57,159 bases of DNA from RGIG5952 sp045627605 (GCA_045627605.1 JAZQOA010000018.1:1-57159); one strand, 5' to 3'; counted from the first letter of the stretch, positions 1 through 9,489 are shown. Numbers and translations are program-made. Notes: generated by a model from the letters alone, not told the origin.

Positions 1-2254
1 CGCCCTTGAGCTGGAGTTCGAGGTCGGTAAGCTCGTGGTAGTGCGTCGCGAAAAGCGTCTTGGCCTTGACCGCGGCGTTGTTGTGGAGGTATTCCGCCAC
101 GGCCCAGGCGATCGAGATGCCGTCGAAGGTGCTCGTCCCTCGCCCGATTTCGTCGAGGACGATCAGCGAGCGGGCCGTGGCGTTGTTGAGGATGTTGGCC
201 GTCTCCTGCATCTCGACCATGAAGGTGCTGCGGCCGCGGGCGAGGTCGTCGCCGGCGCCGACGCGCGTGAAGACGCGGTCGAGGACGGGCATGCGGGCGG
301 CGTCCGCCGGGACGAACGAGCCGGCGTGGGCCATGACCGCGATCATCGCCACCTGCCGGATGTAGGTGGACTTGCCGGCCATGTTGGGGCCGGTGATGAG
401 GACGATCTGGTTTTCGCCGCAGTCGAGGAAGGTGTCGTTGGGGACGAAGCGCTCGGCATCGGGCATCTGCTCGACAACGGGGTGGCGTCCGCCAGTGATC
501 ACGAGTTCGTCGCCGTCGTGCATCTCGGGGCGGACGTAGCCGAAGGCGAGTGCGCGGTCGGCGAACGACGCGAGGACATCGAGCTCGGCGATGGCCGCGG
601 CGGTTTCCTGCACTTCGGCGGTATGCGCGGCGGCCTTGTCGCGAAGCTCGCAGAAAATCTGGTATTCGAGCGCCTGGGCCTTGTCCTGGGCGCCGAAAAT
701 CTTCTCCTCGTACTCCTTGAGCTCGGGCGTGATGAAGCGTTCGGCGCCGACGAGCGTCTGGCGGCGTTCGTATTCGGGCGGCGCAAGATGCGCGAGCCCC
801 TTTGAAATCTCGATGTAGAAGCCGAAGACCTTGTTGTGGCGCACCTTGAGGGTCTTGATGCCTGTGCGCTCCTGCTCGGCGGCCTGGAAAGAGGCGAGCC
901 AGCTGTGGCCGTCGCCGGCGAGACGGCGGTACTCGTCGAGTTCGGCGCTGTAGCCATCGCGGATGATGCCGCCCTCGCGGAGCGAAATGGGGGGCGTGTC
1001 GGCCAGCGCGTCGGAAAGGAGCTTCACGAGCTCGGGGAGGTCGTGCATCGCGGAGGCCAGCCCCGCGACGAGCGCGTCGCCGCAATCGGAAAGCGGCTTG
1101 CGCAGCTGCGGGACGGCGGCGAGCGACTGTCCGAGCGACTTGAGGTCGCGGCCGTTGCCCAGCCCGGAGCCAATTCGCGCAATCAGCCGTTCGACGTCGC
1201 GGACGGCGCCCAGGGAGGAGCGCAGCGCCGACGTCTCGATGCGGTGCGTCACAAGCCAGGCGACGGCATCGTGGCGGGCGCGGATCGTCTCCAGGCGCCC
1301 GGACGGACGCTGCAAGTGCTGTCGCAGGGCGCGCGCGCCCATCGGCGTCAGCGTGCTGTCGAGGACGCCGAGAAGGGAGTTCTCGCGGGGACGCCCCCGC
1401 ATCGGCACGAGGTCGAGGTTGAGGCAGGTCGTCTCGTCGAGGGCGAGGTACTCGCCGGAGGCGAGGCGCTTGAGCGCCCGCACATGCCCGACGGCGCGGA
1501 GCAGGTCGCACTTCACGTACTTCAGGAGCGCGCCGGCGGCGGAAACCGCCTCGGGCGCGTCGCCAAGCCCGAAGCCGTCAAGCGAATGCACCTTGAAATG
1601 CCGGAGGAGTTCCTGCGTGGCGGCATCGACCTGGAATGTCCAGTCATCGACTTCGGTGACGGACTTCACCATCGCCGCGTCGACGACGGATGCCGTCTCG
1701 GCCTCGGCCGAGGCTTCGCGGCCGACGATGCACTCCGAAGGGGTGAAGCGCACAAGTGCGTCCGCCAGCTGCCGGGCGCCGTCGAACGTCTCGACCGAGA
1801 AGTCGCCGGTGGAGAGGTCAAGGAGCGCCATCCCCCAGCCCGCGCCCCTCGGGGAGCGCGAAAACGCGGCGATGTAGTTGTTGGAGGCGGCGTCGAGGAT
1901 TGTGTCTTCGGTGACGGTGCCGGGCGTGATGATGCGCGTGATTTCGCGCTTGACGATGCCCTTGGCCGTCGCGGGATCCTCCATCTGGTCGCAGATCGCC
2001 ACCTTGAGGCCGGCGCGGATCGCCTTCGCGAGGTAGGCGTCGACCGCGTGATACGGGACGCCGCAAAGAGGCGCCCCCGCGCGCTGCGTGAGCGCAACGC
2101 CGAGAATGGGCGCGGCGCGTTGGGCGTCGGCGTAGAACATCTCGTAGAAGTCGCCCAGCCGGTAGAAGAGGATGATGTCGTCGGGGATTTTCCCGCGGAT
2201 CGCCATGTACTGCCGCATCAGCGGCGTCAGTTCGCTGTCATTGGGCGCAGTCAT
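1..2254 (-). CDS. mutS: DNA mismatch repair protein MutS (3' end beyond the window)
   Basis: MutS binds mismatches and short loops and recruits MutL. About 751 residues are present; the last 100 or so lie beyond the left edge. The N-terminal domain carries the mismatch-binding F-x-E motif (RLGDFYEMF) followed by CGVPYHA. The C-terminal ABC-type ATPase shows Walker A (ITGPNMAGKST, near 371-399) and Walker B (VLDEIGRGTSTFDG, near 125-165), then FATHYHEL at the very edge. The start is ATG at 2254, giving M-T-A-P-N-D-S-E-L-T-P-L-M. This start overlaps the end of rsmA by 17 bp, so the two are translated together. Family identity is certain; only the length is unknown. Confidence 0.97.
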   Translation of the reverse strand, partial: MTAPNDSELTPLMRQYMAIRGKIPDDIILFYRLGDFYEMFYADAQRAAPILGVALTQRAGAPLCGVPYHAVDAYLAKAIRAGLKVAICDQMEDPATAKGIVKREITRIITPGTVTEDTILDAASNNYIAAFSRSPRGAGWGMALLDLSTGDFSVETFDGARQLADALVRFTPSECIVGREASAEAETASVVDAAMVKSVTEVDDWTFQVDAATQELLRHFKVHSLDGFGLGDAPEAVSAAGALLKYVKCDLLRAVGHVRALKRLASGEYLALDETTCLNLDLVPMRGRPRENSLLGVLDSTLTPMGARALRQHLQRPSGRLETIRARHDAVAWLVTHRIETSALRSSLGAVRDVERLIARIGSGLGNGRDLKSLGQSLAAVPQLRKPLSDCGDALVAGLASAMHDLPELVKLLSDALADTPPISLREGGIIRDGYSAELDEYRRLAGDGHSWLASFQAAEQERTGIKTLKVRHNKVFGFYIEISKGLAHLAPPEYERRQTLVGAERFITPELKEYEEKIFGAQDKAQALEYQIFCELRDKAAAHTAEVQETAAAIAELDVLASFADRALAFGYVRPEMHDGDELVITGGRHPVVEQMPDAERFVPNDTFLDCGENQIVLITGPNMAGKSTYIRQVAMIAVMAHAGSFVPADAARMPVLDRVFTRVGAGDDLARGRSTFMVEMQETANILNNATARSLIVLDEIGRGTSTFDGISIAWAVAEYLHNNAAVKAKTLFATHYHELTDLELQLKG

Positions 2255-3134
2255 CTTGCCCCCCGTTTCCTTTCGCCGCGAGCGCCGCGGAAAGGCGCCG
2301 CCAGTCTCCGTCGGAAAGCATCTCCGGGCGGATCCGGGGATCGATGCCCGCGGAACCAAGCCACGCGGCCACCTCGCCGTCGTCCGAAAAACCCAGTTCG
2401 CCCTTCGCCTGCCGCATGACCGCGCCCAGTTGCTTCCGGCGGTGCATGAACGCGAGCTTCGTCACGCGCTCGAAGCAGCGCCGCGTCGCGCCCCCGCCCA
2501 GCGCATCGGCGCGCCGCACGAGCTTCACGACGGTCGAGGCGATTTCGGGCCGCGGCCAGAAGCACGTCGGCTTCACGGTGCGGAGAAGCTCCACGCCGTA
2601 GTCGGCCTGCACCCAGACGCCCGCCTGGCCGCGCGCCTCGTCGCCCGGTTTCGCGGCCAGCCGCTCGGCGACTTCGCGCTGAACCATGACGACGCAAAGC
2701 GCGGGCGCCAGGGGATGGCGGCAGACGTCGAGCAAGATGCGGGTGCCGACGGAATAAGGGAGGTTCGAGACAAAGGCGTCGAAATTCGCGGCAAGGAGTT
2801 CGTCGAGCGGGACTTCGAGCATGTCCGCCGCATGCAGGCGGAAGGCGTCTCCATACGAAGCGCAGGACTCGCCCAGGAGTTCGGCGAGGCGGACGTCCTT
2901 CTCGACGGCGGTCACCGCCGCGCCGGACGCCAGCAGGGCGTGGGTCAACGCCCCCAGGCCGGGCCCGACCTCGAGGATGCGGCTCCCGGCGCCAACCCCG
3001 GCCGACGCGACAATCGCGTCGATGGTGTTGCGGTCGATGAGGAAGTTTTGGCCAAGGGTCTTGTTGGGGTGGAAGCCGTTCGAGATGCACCAGTCCTTGA
3101 CTTCTGATGGCTTGCTTGGAACCGGGGCGCTCAT
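2238..3134 (-). CDS. rsmA: 16S rRNA dimethyladenosine transferase RsmA/KsgA
   Basis: This S-adenosylmethionine enzyme dimethylates the two adjacent adenines of the 3'-terminal 16S hairpin, a late check in 30S assembly. It has 298 residues, normal for the family. Visible motifs are the N-terminal KTLGQNFLID, motif I LEVGPGLGALT and the catalytic NLPY (VSNLPYSVGT). A C-terminal helical domain follows. ATG at 3134 is chosen because it forms an ATGA overlap with the upstream isomerase stop codon; an in-frame extension to 3185 would overlap the neighbour without reason. The isomerase-rsmA order recalls the surA-pdxA-rsmA region of enterobacteria. Confidence 0.97.
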   Translation of the reverse strand: MSAPVPSKPSEVKDWCISNGFHPNKTLGQNFLIDRNTIDAIVASAGVGAGSRILEVGPGLGALTHALLASGAAVTAVEKDVRLAELLGESCASYGDAFRLHAADMLEVPLDELLAANFDAFVSNLPYSVGTRILLDVCRHPLAPALCVVMVQREVAERLAAKPGDEARGQAGVWVQADYGVELLRTVKPTCFWPRPEIASTVVKLVRRADALGGGATRRCFERVTKLAFMHRRKQLGAVMRQAKGELGFSDDGEVAAWLGSAGIDPRIRPEMLSDGDWRRLSAALAAKGNGGQDDCAQ

Positions 3135-4099
3135 TGCAGAGGGAAAATCCTCACGGTGTTCTTCTCGGCGAGGTACTTGATCCACGCGGCGAAACGCGCC
3201 TCGCCCCGCTCCTCGAGCAATTCGCCCTCGATTTTTTCGCGGACGGCCTCAAGCGGCACGGAAAGATCGGCGCGCTCGTCGTCCTTGCGCAAGACATAGA
3301 CGTAGTCGCCCACCACGACCGGATCGGAAACCGCGCCAATGCCAAGCGGTTTCAAGGCCGCGGCCAATTCCTCGCGAAGCTCGTCCTCCGGCTCGATGTA
3401 GCCCCACGAGCCTCCCTCGGCGGCGTGCTTCTCCACCGAGAGACGCTTCGCCGTCGCGGCGAAGTCCTGTCCGCGGCGGAGCTTTTCCACTTCGGCGCGG
3501 GCCGCCGCCACGACTTCCCCGGTTTTTCCCTCGGCGTTGAACATGATCATCGAAACCTTGACATGGCCGGGGAGCTTTTCGCCAGCGTACTTCTCGGCGA
3601 AGACAGCAGCCACTTCGGAGGGCCGAACCTTGACGTTTTCCGCGATGAACTGCTGGCGCATCATGCCGAAAATCATGTCGTCAATCCGGCGCCGACGCCA
3701 TTCGCCGTAGTTCATGCCGCGGCTTTCAAGCATCGCCACGAGCTTGGTCTTGTCGCCGCCAAACGAAGACTCGACAATGCGCTCGATGCGCTGGTTGAAG
3801 TACCAGTCAGGAATCTTGGCGTCGCCCTGTCCGTATTGCAGGAGGACGAGCTTGCGGCTCACCAAGTTGGAGAGCGCGCCGGCGTAAAGTTCCCTGAGTA
3901 CGGCGGGATTGGAGGCGACATCCACGCGCCCCTGGGCGTAGGCCATTTCACGGGCATCCGCCATCACATCGGCGATGGTGATGCGCTCGCCGCCGACTTC
4001 GGCCGCGATACCATCAAGCAAGACCGACTGCCGCTCGGCGGCATAGCCGGCGAACGCCAGGAAAGCCGCGGCAACTGGTAGAATCAAGTGGAATTTCAT
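3131..4099 (-). CDS. Exported PpiC/SurA-type peptidyl-prolyl isomerase
   Basis: The 322-residue protein starts with a signal peptide (about 1-20, ending near AGYAA). A SurA-like N-terminal chaperone region follows (DGIAAEVGGERITIADV, then helices to about residue 165). One parvulin-type rotamase domain lies at about 170-290 (HVKVSMIMF, then GGSWGYIEPEDELREELA and KPLGIGAVSDPVVVGDYVYVL). It probably assists folding of exported or outer-membrane proteins in the periplasm; that role is inferred from the family. It is the first gene of the run with rsmA and mutS. A perfect TATAAT lies only 8 nt before the ATG and there is no Shine-Dalgarno sequence, so the mRNA may be leaderless. Confidence 0.85.
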   Translation of the reverse strand: MKFHLILPVAAAFLAFAGYAAERQSVLLDGIAAEVGGERITIADVMADAREMAYAQGRVDVASNPAVLRELYAGALSNLVSRKLVLLQYGQGDAKIPDWYFNQRIERIVESSFGGDKTKLVAMLESRGMNYGEWRRRRIDDMIFGMMRQQFIAENVKVRPSEVAAVFAEKYAGEKLPGHVKVSMIMFNAEGKTGEVVAAARAEVEKLRRGQDFAATAKRLSVEKHAAEGGSWGYIEPEDELREELAAALKPLGIGAVSDPVVVGDYVYVLRKDDERADLSVPLEAVREKIEGELLEERGEARFAAWIKYLAEKNTVRIFPLQ

Positions 4100-4107
4100 A
4101 CTTTATT

Positions 4108-4116
4108 ATTATAGCA
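4108..4116 (-). promoter_or_regulatory. Extended -10 promoter of the isomerase-rsmA-mutS run
   Basis: On the minus strand the sequence reads TGCTATAAT, a perfect extended -10 element, ending 8 nt before the ATG at 4099. No good -35 is visible. The expected transcription start falls at or next to the start codon. Confidence 0.7.
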
Positions 4117-4173
4117 AAACCAGTTGCCTCTTGTTATTTTGGGGCAAGCAGACGCAACGGAACACACCCATGG

Positions 4174-5625
4174 TCATGGCTGCGTTTCCAATCCAAGCAG
4201 CTCCCGTGCCGAAACGACAGCATCGAAATAGCCGTCCGCCTCGACCGAGCGGGCAAGCTCCCCGTCGTAAACGAGCGCGGTGCGAAGCGCGATGCCCCGC
4301 GGGCAAGGAAAACGCCGGCACTTTTCCTTCATCTCGTCAATGATTTCGCGTCCAATCTTTTCCCTGCGCTTGATTTCAACGAGGCACATGGACATGTTGG
4401 CCTGTATGAGCAAGTCCACCTGGACGCCGCGCCCGTCCCCCTTGTTCATCGTCTTCTTCACGTACGGCGCGGCAGACTTCACAAGGGCCTTGTCCAGATG
4501 GAGCGGCTTGAGGATCTCGCGGAAGTTGTTGAGAACGAGGTTTTCGAACTGAAACCCCATGTCCGCTTCCCAGCCCGCGAACTGATCCAATCCGGAAAAG
4601 GCAAACGAATTCGCATCAATCATATCCTTCGCGGGTTCAAGATACCTGAGGTAGAACCTCGAGTAATTGTCCCTGATGCGGTAGCGGTTTAGCCGCGCAT
4701 CCTTCCCCGTCTCCGGATTTTTGCCACCTTGCCCCGCGACAAGCCCGGACTCCGCGAGTTGCAAAAGGGCGCCGGAGATGTCGCCGCCCCTCCCCACTCC
4801 CAGCGAAGATGCAATTTCCGCCGTGGTCATCGGCCCGTTGACAAGCGCCCTCAGTACGCGCCCCGCAAGTTTCGGCTGGCGCTGGATGACGTCGGTGAAC
4901 ATTTCGTCGAAATCCGTTCGCAAAACGGAATTCGGCATAAACCCCATCCGCCTGATGTTTTCAGCCGCCGAGAGGGACGGGTTGAGTTCCTCAAGGTACT
5001 TGGGCACCCCGCCGGTCACGGAAAGGAAGTCCACGATTTCCCGAACAGGCGTATTCTGGATCTTGTCGCCCCAGAACTTGACGCATTCGCGCAACGGGAG
5101 TTCGGGCACAACCACGTCGAGGGAGCGACGGCCGAAAAAGGCCTTGTTGTCAATGACGTTTTCCCTGATCCATGTCGAAACGCTTCCGCAAACCACAAGT
5201 ACCAGCCGATCATGGCACTTGAAGTAGTTGTCCCAGGCGATTTTCAAATTCCCTGCGAAATTGTCGTCGAACTGCGCCATCCATGAGACTTCGTCAAGCA
5301 AGACAACAGTCCGTTCCCCATCGCGGATTACCCCGGCAAGCCGTTTGAAAGCACTAAGCCAGTTGTCCGGACACGTTGTTTCGGAATCGCACTGGAGCGC
5401 GAGTTGCTCTGAAAACGACCGGCGTTCGTCTTCGTCCGTTGTCCGCTGCGTAGGCTTCAGGCCCTCGATTTTGACAAACCTCGCCCCTGAAGTTACGGCG
5501 AATTTCTCAATGAGCGTGGACTTCCCTATGCGACGCCGTCCCCTGCATGTGACGAGGGAGGATACATTCTTCCCCCAGAGGTCGGATAATTGCCTCATTA
5601 TCTCCTGTCTGCCAAAAAATCTCAT
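4174..5625 (-). CDS. AAA-type ATPase of the archaeal-ATPase/DUF234 kind
   Basis: The 483-residue protein has an N-terminal P-loop ATPase: Walker A GRRRIGKSTL near residue 31, Walker B VVLLDEVSWM near 128, and a sensor-like VVCGSVSTWI. A winged-helix-like region follows (TAEIASSLGVGRGGDISGAL), then a C-terminal PD-(D/E)XK-like fold (GVQVDLLIQANMSMCLVEIKRR). This architecture is common and often multicopy in gut bacteria and archaea; its function is not established. The start is ATG at 5625, with AAAGG 7 nt upstream; a GTG two codons earlier sits too close to that site. It is less G+C-rich than its neighbours, suggesting horizontal acquisition. Remnants of related ATPases occur at 48.8-51.7 kb. 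Confidence 0.85.
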   Translation of the reverse strand: MRFFGRQEIMRQLSDLWGKNVSSLVTCRGRRRIGKSTLIEKFAVTSGARFVKIEGLKPTQRTTDEDERRSFSEQLALQCDSETTCPDNWLSAFKRLAGVIRDGERTVVLLDEVSWMAQFDDNFAGNLKIAWDNYFKCHDRLVLVVCGSVSTWIRENVIDNKAFFGRRSLDVVVPELPLRECVKFWGDKIQNTPVREIVDFLSVTGGVPKYLEELNPSLSAAENIRRMGFMPNSVLRTDFDEMFTDVIQRQPKLAGRVLRALVNGPMTTAEIASSLGVGRGGDISGALLQLAESGLVAGQGGKNPETGKDARLNRYRIRDNYSRFYLRYLEPAKDMIDANSFAFSGLDQFAGWEADMGFQFENLVLNNFREILKPLHLDKALVKSAAPYVKKTMNKGDGRGVQVDLLIQANMSMCLVEIKRREKIGREIIDEMKEKCRRFPCPRGIALRTALVYDGELARSVEADGYFDAVVSARELLGLETQP

Positions 5626-5690
5626 GTTCACGCCTTTCTAAGGAAAATCTGCGTGATATTGTAGCATCACCGAACTCAAAAATCAACGAA

Positions 5691-5785
5691 TTTTCCTCAC
5701 GAAACCACGGGAAACGACATTTCGTGAGGAAAATCCAGCGTCGAAAAATCCTCACGAAATCACAAACATGGATATTTCGTGAGGA
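5691..5785. repeat. Two perfect hairpins sharing CCTCACGAAA/TTTCGTGAGG
   Basis: The first hairpin pairs TTTTCCTCACGAAA (5691-5704) with TTTCGTGAGGAAAA (5720-5733) across a 15-nt loop. The second pairs TCCTCACGAAAT (5749-5760) with ATTTCGTGAGGA (5774-5785) across 13 nt. Both right arms continue into AAAATCCA. The pair lies between the ATPase start and the end of the next gene, so it could be an operator, a double processing or termination signal, or an end of a mobile unit. The sequence alone does not decide. Confidence 0.85.
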
Positions 5786-5848
5786 AAATCCAAGCAATTC
5801 ACCAGGCCTCCGCCAACGTCACGAACGTACCTCAAGCGTCCTCCGGCC

Positions 5849-8800
5849 CTATTTGACGGTCAAGACCAAAGCGGTAAACTGGCGCTCGTAGCAACCGATG
5901 TCGACATGTGCGCGGCGCAGACGCGGATTTCCAAGGAGATCGACTGCGTCCCCGAGGTCAATCCACGGTTCATCGTCGCCCCTGTCGATGCAAGCGGACG
6001 ATGCGGAAGACAGCCTGTAGTCTCCGCATGCGGCATTTCTGAACTTCGGATCGGACTCACAGCAATTACTGGCATCCGCCGCGCCCGCGAACTGCACCGT
6101 TCCCTCGTTTCCCCAGACGATGCAGTTTTTCATCGTCCCGCCCGTCACGCTGCAGCCGACGACATCGGCCGTGTTGGTGCGGTTGTCCGCAATCGTCAGG
6201 TTGAGGAGCGAGCCATTGCCCTGGAATACGCCAGTACCATCCTGCGCGGCAACATTGTCGCAGACAAGACAGTTGACGACCGAGCCGCCCGCGTTCTGGA
6301 TGCCGCCACCCGTCCGATCCGCCACATTGCCGACGACAAGCGAATTCTCCAACCGCCCGCCGTCCAGATAGACGCCGCCGCCATAGGCGATTCCTTGCGC
6401 CATGTTGTTGGAAACGACACATCGCGAGACCGTTCCGCCGAAAATACGCACACCGCTGCCGCGCTTGTCCGCCCCGCCGCCATTCACGTAAGAGCCCGTG
6501 ATGATTGAATCGATCACGAGCCCGGACGATAAAACGATGCCGGCACCCCCCGTATGGCCCGACACGCCGTCGACAATGCCGTTCGTGACCGTGCCACCGC
6601 CGTTGGCGATCGTGATGCCATGCGACATGCCTTCGTTCTGCCCCGGATGCTTCTTGCGGTCTTCGGACCAGCCCGAGACCAACACCCCGTCGAGCACGGC
6701 CTCGGCATGGTCCATGTAGACGATTGAAGCGGCGGCCGACGAGGACTTCGGGTACATGTAGACCGACGCCGCGCCGCGTCCGCCATCGGACAAGACCCGC
6801 ACGGGGCGTTTTATCGACAACGTGTCGGGCATCGTGTAGAAGCCCGGCGCCAGATGCACCGTCCCGTTGTCCGCCGTCGAATCAAGCACCGTCTGGATGT
6901 CTCCGCCCGGATTCGACGCCGCATACGGCGGCAGCCCCGTACCGCCAACGGCAACATAGGTGTGAGTTGCCTTGATTTCAAACGACGCCGCGCCGTCCGC
7001 GGACAGCTCCCCGCTGGTCACCGTGACCGCCGCCTCGTAGACGCCGGCCGCCAGGTTCCGCGTCACCGACGCATACTCGTCGCCAATGCCCGAAACCTCC
7101 TCGCGGAAGCCATTCGACCCCGTAATCGTCCACGCATACGCGACCGTCGCGCCGACCTTGCCCTTGAGCGAGGCCGTGAAGGTCGTCACGGACAGGTCGG
7201 GCTTGCCGTCGCCCGCTGCGCTCACGCCGACGGAGAGCCCACTCGTCTTGAACTCGTAGCAACCGAAATCGACGATGTCGTCGATGACGCGCGGATCGCC
7301 CTTGAGATCGACCGCCCCGTCGTGCCACGGCATCTCGACGCCCGCGTCCACGCAGTCCGAAAGCGTCAGCGTATAGTCGCCGTGCGCGGCGTCCTTGAAC
7401 ATCGGATTGGTCGTCCGGTTGCCCTCGCCCGGGATCAGCGCCTCGCTCGTGCAGTACGAGGCGAGGACGTCAGCGGCAATCGAGTTCGGCGCCGTCCCCG
7501 ACTGGTTGGTATTGCCCCAGATGATCGTATTGCGGAGAATTCCCCCCTTCGCCGTCACGCCCGCCGCCGTTGTCGACGTCGACTGGGCATTGCCCGCAAT
7601 CGTGCAATTCTCGATTCGTCCGTTGCTCATGTAGACCCCCGGCGCATCCGGGCCTCCGCTGCTGTTGCCACCGTCGACATAACATCCGCTGACCAGCGAA
7701 TTGCGCAAAACGCCGCCGTCGATCAGGGCGACGCCGCCGCCAGCACTGTTTTTCAGGTGACAGGCGAGTATCTTGCAGTTCTCGACGAGACCGCGCTTGT
7801 CAAGCCGCGCGCCGCCGCCATAGTAGGCGCGCGAACTGCCGTTGCACCAGCAATAGCAATTCGAAATGACGCAATTCCGCACGACGCCGCCACCCGCCAG
7901 CAATACGCCGCCACCCTGGTCATACGGGGTGTTGGTCTTGTCGGGGAACAGCACCTTATGCGTGTCCTGGTATGTCGAACAGCTGAAGATGGCGCAGTTG
8001 TCAACGAGCCCGCACTTGTCAAGGGCGACGCCGCGACCATACGCCTTGCCCTCCGTCGTGATCTTCAAGGCCGTCACCCGCGCATGGGGATGCGCCAGCA
8101 GGAACACGGCGCCCGCCGCTTGCGTCAGCTTCACGGTCGTGGCGAGCTCCTCCGCCAGCTTCGAACCGGCGATGGTCGCGGCCTTCTCGACCCTGTCGGC
8201 GGTATCCGACGCGAAGGTGCCGACGCCAAGCTGGACATACGGATTGTCGCACGAGTCGACTGCCGCCTGCACCGACGCGAAGGCATCGTCCCACGACATG
8301 CCGCCGTTCTCGTCGCTGCCGCCCTCGGCGACATACACGATCTTCTGGAAGTGCGCGACGAGATTCGCCGTCGTCGGCGTGGCGGCAAACGAAACGGTCG
8401 GATTGGTCCTGTCGACCGACTCGGGCACGTCGCCCCTCCAGTAGCCAAAGGCATATCCCGTCGCCGGCGTCGCCGCCCGCGCCAGCGTCTCGCCGACCGG
8501 CGTCGCGGCGACGGGCGAAACCGTCCCTTCGCCCTCGACCGACACGACGGGCGTGACCGTCGCGGGCACAACAGGCTCCGTCCCGCCGTTGAAGCGCGCT
8601 TCGTCGACCTGCCGGTTCCACTCGCGCTCCGCCGCCGTGAGCGGACGCGAATAGATGCGAATCGCATAGATGCAACCATAGAAGGAGCGATCCGTCTTGG
8701 CCGAATAGCCGATGCAATTGCCGCTGTTGCCCTGACTCTGGCTCGCCGTACCCACCTCAAGCGCAACGCCATCCAGCGCCGCCGTGTTGGTTGTCGCATT

Positions 8801-9304
8801 GTCCACGCCGGCATCGGCATACGACGCATAGACGTGGTGGACGGCGTTGAGCGGAATCGCCTCCGGACACGTCCAGCTGTACCCGACGCCGTTGCCCGTC
8901 GCCAGAGAGGTCCGCGCCTTGGGAATGCAAAGTCCGCGAAAGTTGTCAAACGCGAAGAGCATGGCATTGCCGGAAGTTGCCGAGGTCTGCTTGTAAACGA
9001 CCTCGAAGGAGACGCAGCTCGGCGATGTGAATCCCGTCACGGTGGCGGCCTTCATGTAGGCGGACGACGGCATCTGCAAGGAGTCTTCGTTCCAGCTGAG
9101 CGCATCGATGAAATTCGTGAACGTGTGACCGTTGCCCGAGATGTCCGCCCAGAACCGCGCCGTCGCGTCGTGCTGCCCGCGTCCGACATTCTCGATGCCG
9201 TCCCACTGGGCGACCAGCCCGTCCTGCACGTATGACTGCGAGGTCGCCGCCCGGATGCCAATCGCGGTGACCAACGCCAAGACAAAAACAACCAGCTTTT
9301 TCAT
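5849..9304 (-). CDS. Large secreted beta-helix protein with choice-of-anchor Q motifs
   Basis: The product has 1151 residues. A signal peptide covers about 1-20 (MKKLVVFVLALVTAIGIRA). A LamG/concanavalin-like domain follows (about 25-230), then a short InlB-type repeat (GYAFGYWRGDVPESVD) near 260-320. Next come a first parallel beta-helix rich in GGG turns (about 325-650), a PKD-like module (AYAWTITGSNG) and a second beta-helix to the end. Both helices finish with a choice-of-anchor Q-like pattern (VDFGCYE and VDIGCYE). It is probably a surface adhesin or a glycan-binding protein; no catalytic motif is recognised. ATG 9304 is chosen because it begins the signal peptide. No clear membrane anchor is seen at the C-terminus (FTALVLTVK). 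Confidence 0.85.
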   Translation of the reverse strand: MKKLVVFVLALVTAIGIRAATSQSYVQDGLVAQWDGIENVGRGQHDATARFWADISGNGHTFTNFIDALSWNEDSLQMPSSAYMKAATVTGFTSPSCVSFEVVYKQTSATSGNAMLFAFDNFRGLCIPKARTSLATGNGVGYSWTCPEAIPLNAVHHVYASYADAGVDNATTNTAALDGVALEVGTASQSQGNSGNCIGYSAKTDRSFYGCIYAIRIYSRPLTAAEREWNRQVDEARFNGGTEPVVPATVTPVVSVEGEGTVSPVAATPVGETLARAATPATGYAFGYWRGDVPESVDRTNPTVSFAATPTTANLVAHFQKIVYVAEGGSDENGGMSWDDAFASVQAAVDSCDNPYVQLGVGTFASDTADRVEKAATIAGSKLAEELATTVKLTQAAGAVFLLAHPHARVTALKITTEGKAYGRGVALDKCGLVDNCAIFSCSTYQDTHKVLFPDKTNTPYDQGGGVLLAGGGVVRNCVISNCYCWCNGSSRAYYGGGARLDKRGLVENCKILACHLKNSAGGGVALIDGGVLRNSLVSGCYVDGGNSSGGPDAPGVYMSNGRIENCTIAGNAQSTSTTAAGVTAKGGILRNTIIWGNTNQSGTAPNSIAADVLASYCTSEALIPGEGNRTTNPMFKDAAHGDYTLTLSDCVDAGVEMPWHDGAVDLKGDPRVIDDIVDFGCYEFKTSGLSVGVSAAGDGKPDLSVTTFTASLKGKVGATVAYAWTITGSNGFREEVSGIGDEYASVTRNLAAGVYEAAVTVTSGELSADGAASFEIKATHTYVAVGGTGLPPYAASNPGGDIQTVLDSTADNGTVHLAPGFYTMPDTLSIKRPVRVLSDGGRGAASVYMYPKSSSAAASIVYMDHAEAVLDGVLVSGWSEDRKKHPGQNEGMSHGITIANGGGTVTNGIVDGVSGHTGGAGIVLSSGLVIDSIITGSYVNGGGADKRGSGVRIFGGTVSRCVVSNNMAQGIAYGGGVYLDGGRLENSLVVGNVADRTGGGIQNAGGSVVNCLVCDNVAAQDGTGVFQGNGSLLNLTIADNRTNTADVVGCSVTGGTMKNCIVWGNEGTVQFAGAADASNCCESDPKFRNAACGDYRLSSASSACIDRGDDEPWIDLGDAVDLLGNPRLRRAHVDIGCYERQFTALVLTVK

Positions 9305-9454
9305 GACATATCCCGTTGAGGTATATTGAGCCAATTGCAAAACCTGCGGTTGACGCTCTCGCGAGCCTCCACCGTTGGCATTGGCAAGTCGCCCTGCCCG
9401 AAATTGAAGAGACGCCATTTCGGCCACACGGCCGACAGCTGTGATTCGGGCGAT

Positions 9455-9489
9455 GCCATAATTATGGCAAACCGCCGAATTATGCGCAA
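9455..9489 (-). promoter_or_regulatory. Promoter with palindrome over the -10, upstream of the beta-helix gene
   Basis: On the minus strand TTGCGC (9484-9489) and CATAAT (9461-9466) are 17 nt apart, and TGC precedes the -10. The -10 lies inside a perfect 14-bp palindrome, GCCATAATTATGGC (9455-9468), which could be an operator. The leader to the ATG would be about 150 nt. Confidence 0.5.

Noticed and set aside
836..2419. 527-codon plus-strand frame opposite mutS
   Set aside because: mutS motifs on the minus strand are unambiguous, and the plus frame shows no known fold.
6854..9235. Long plus-strand frame opposite the beta-helix gene
   Set aside because: Arg/Asp/Ala-rich translation without motifs; the minus-strand protein has a signal peptide and recognised domains.
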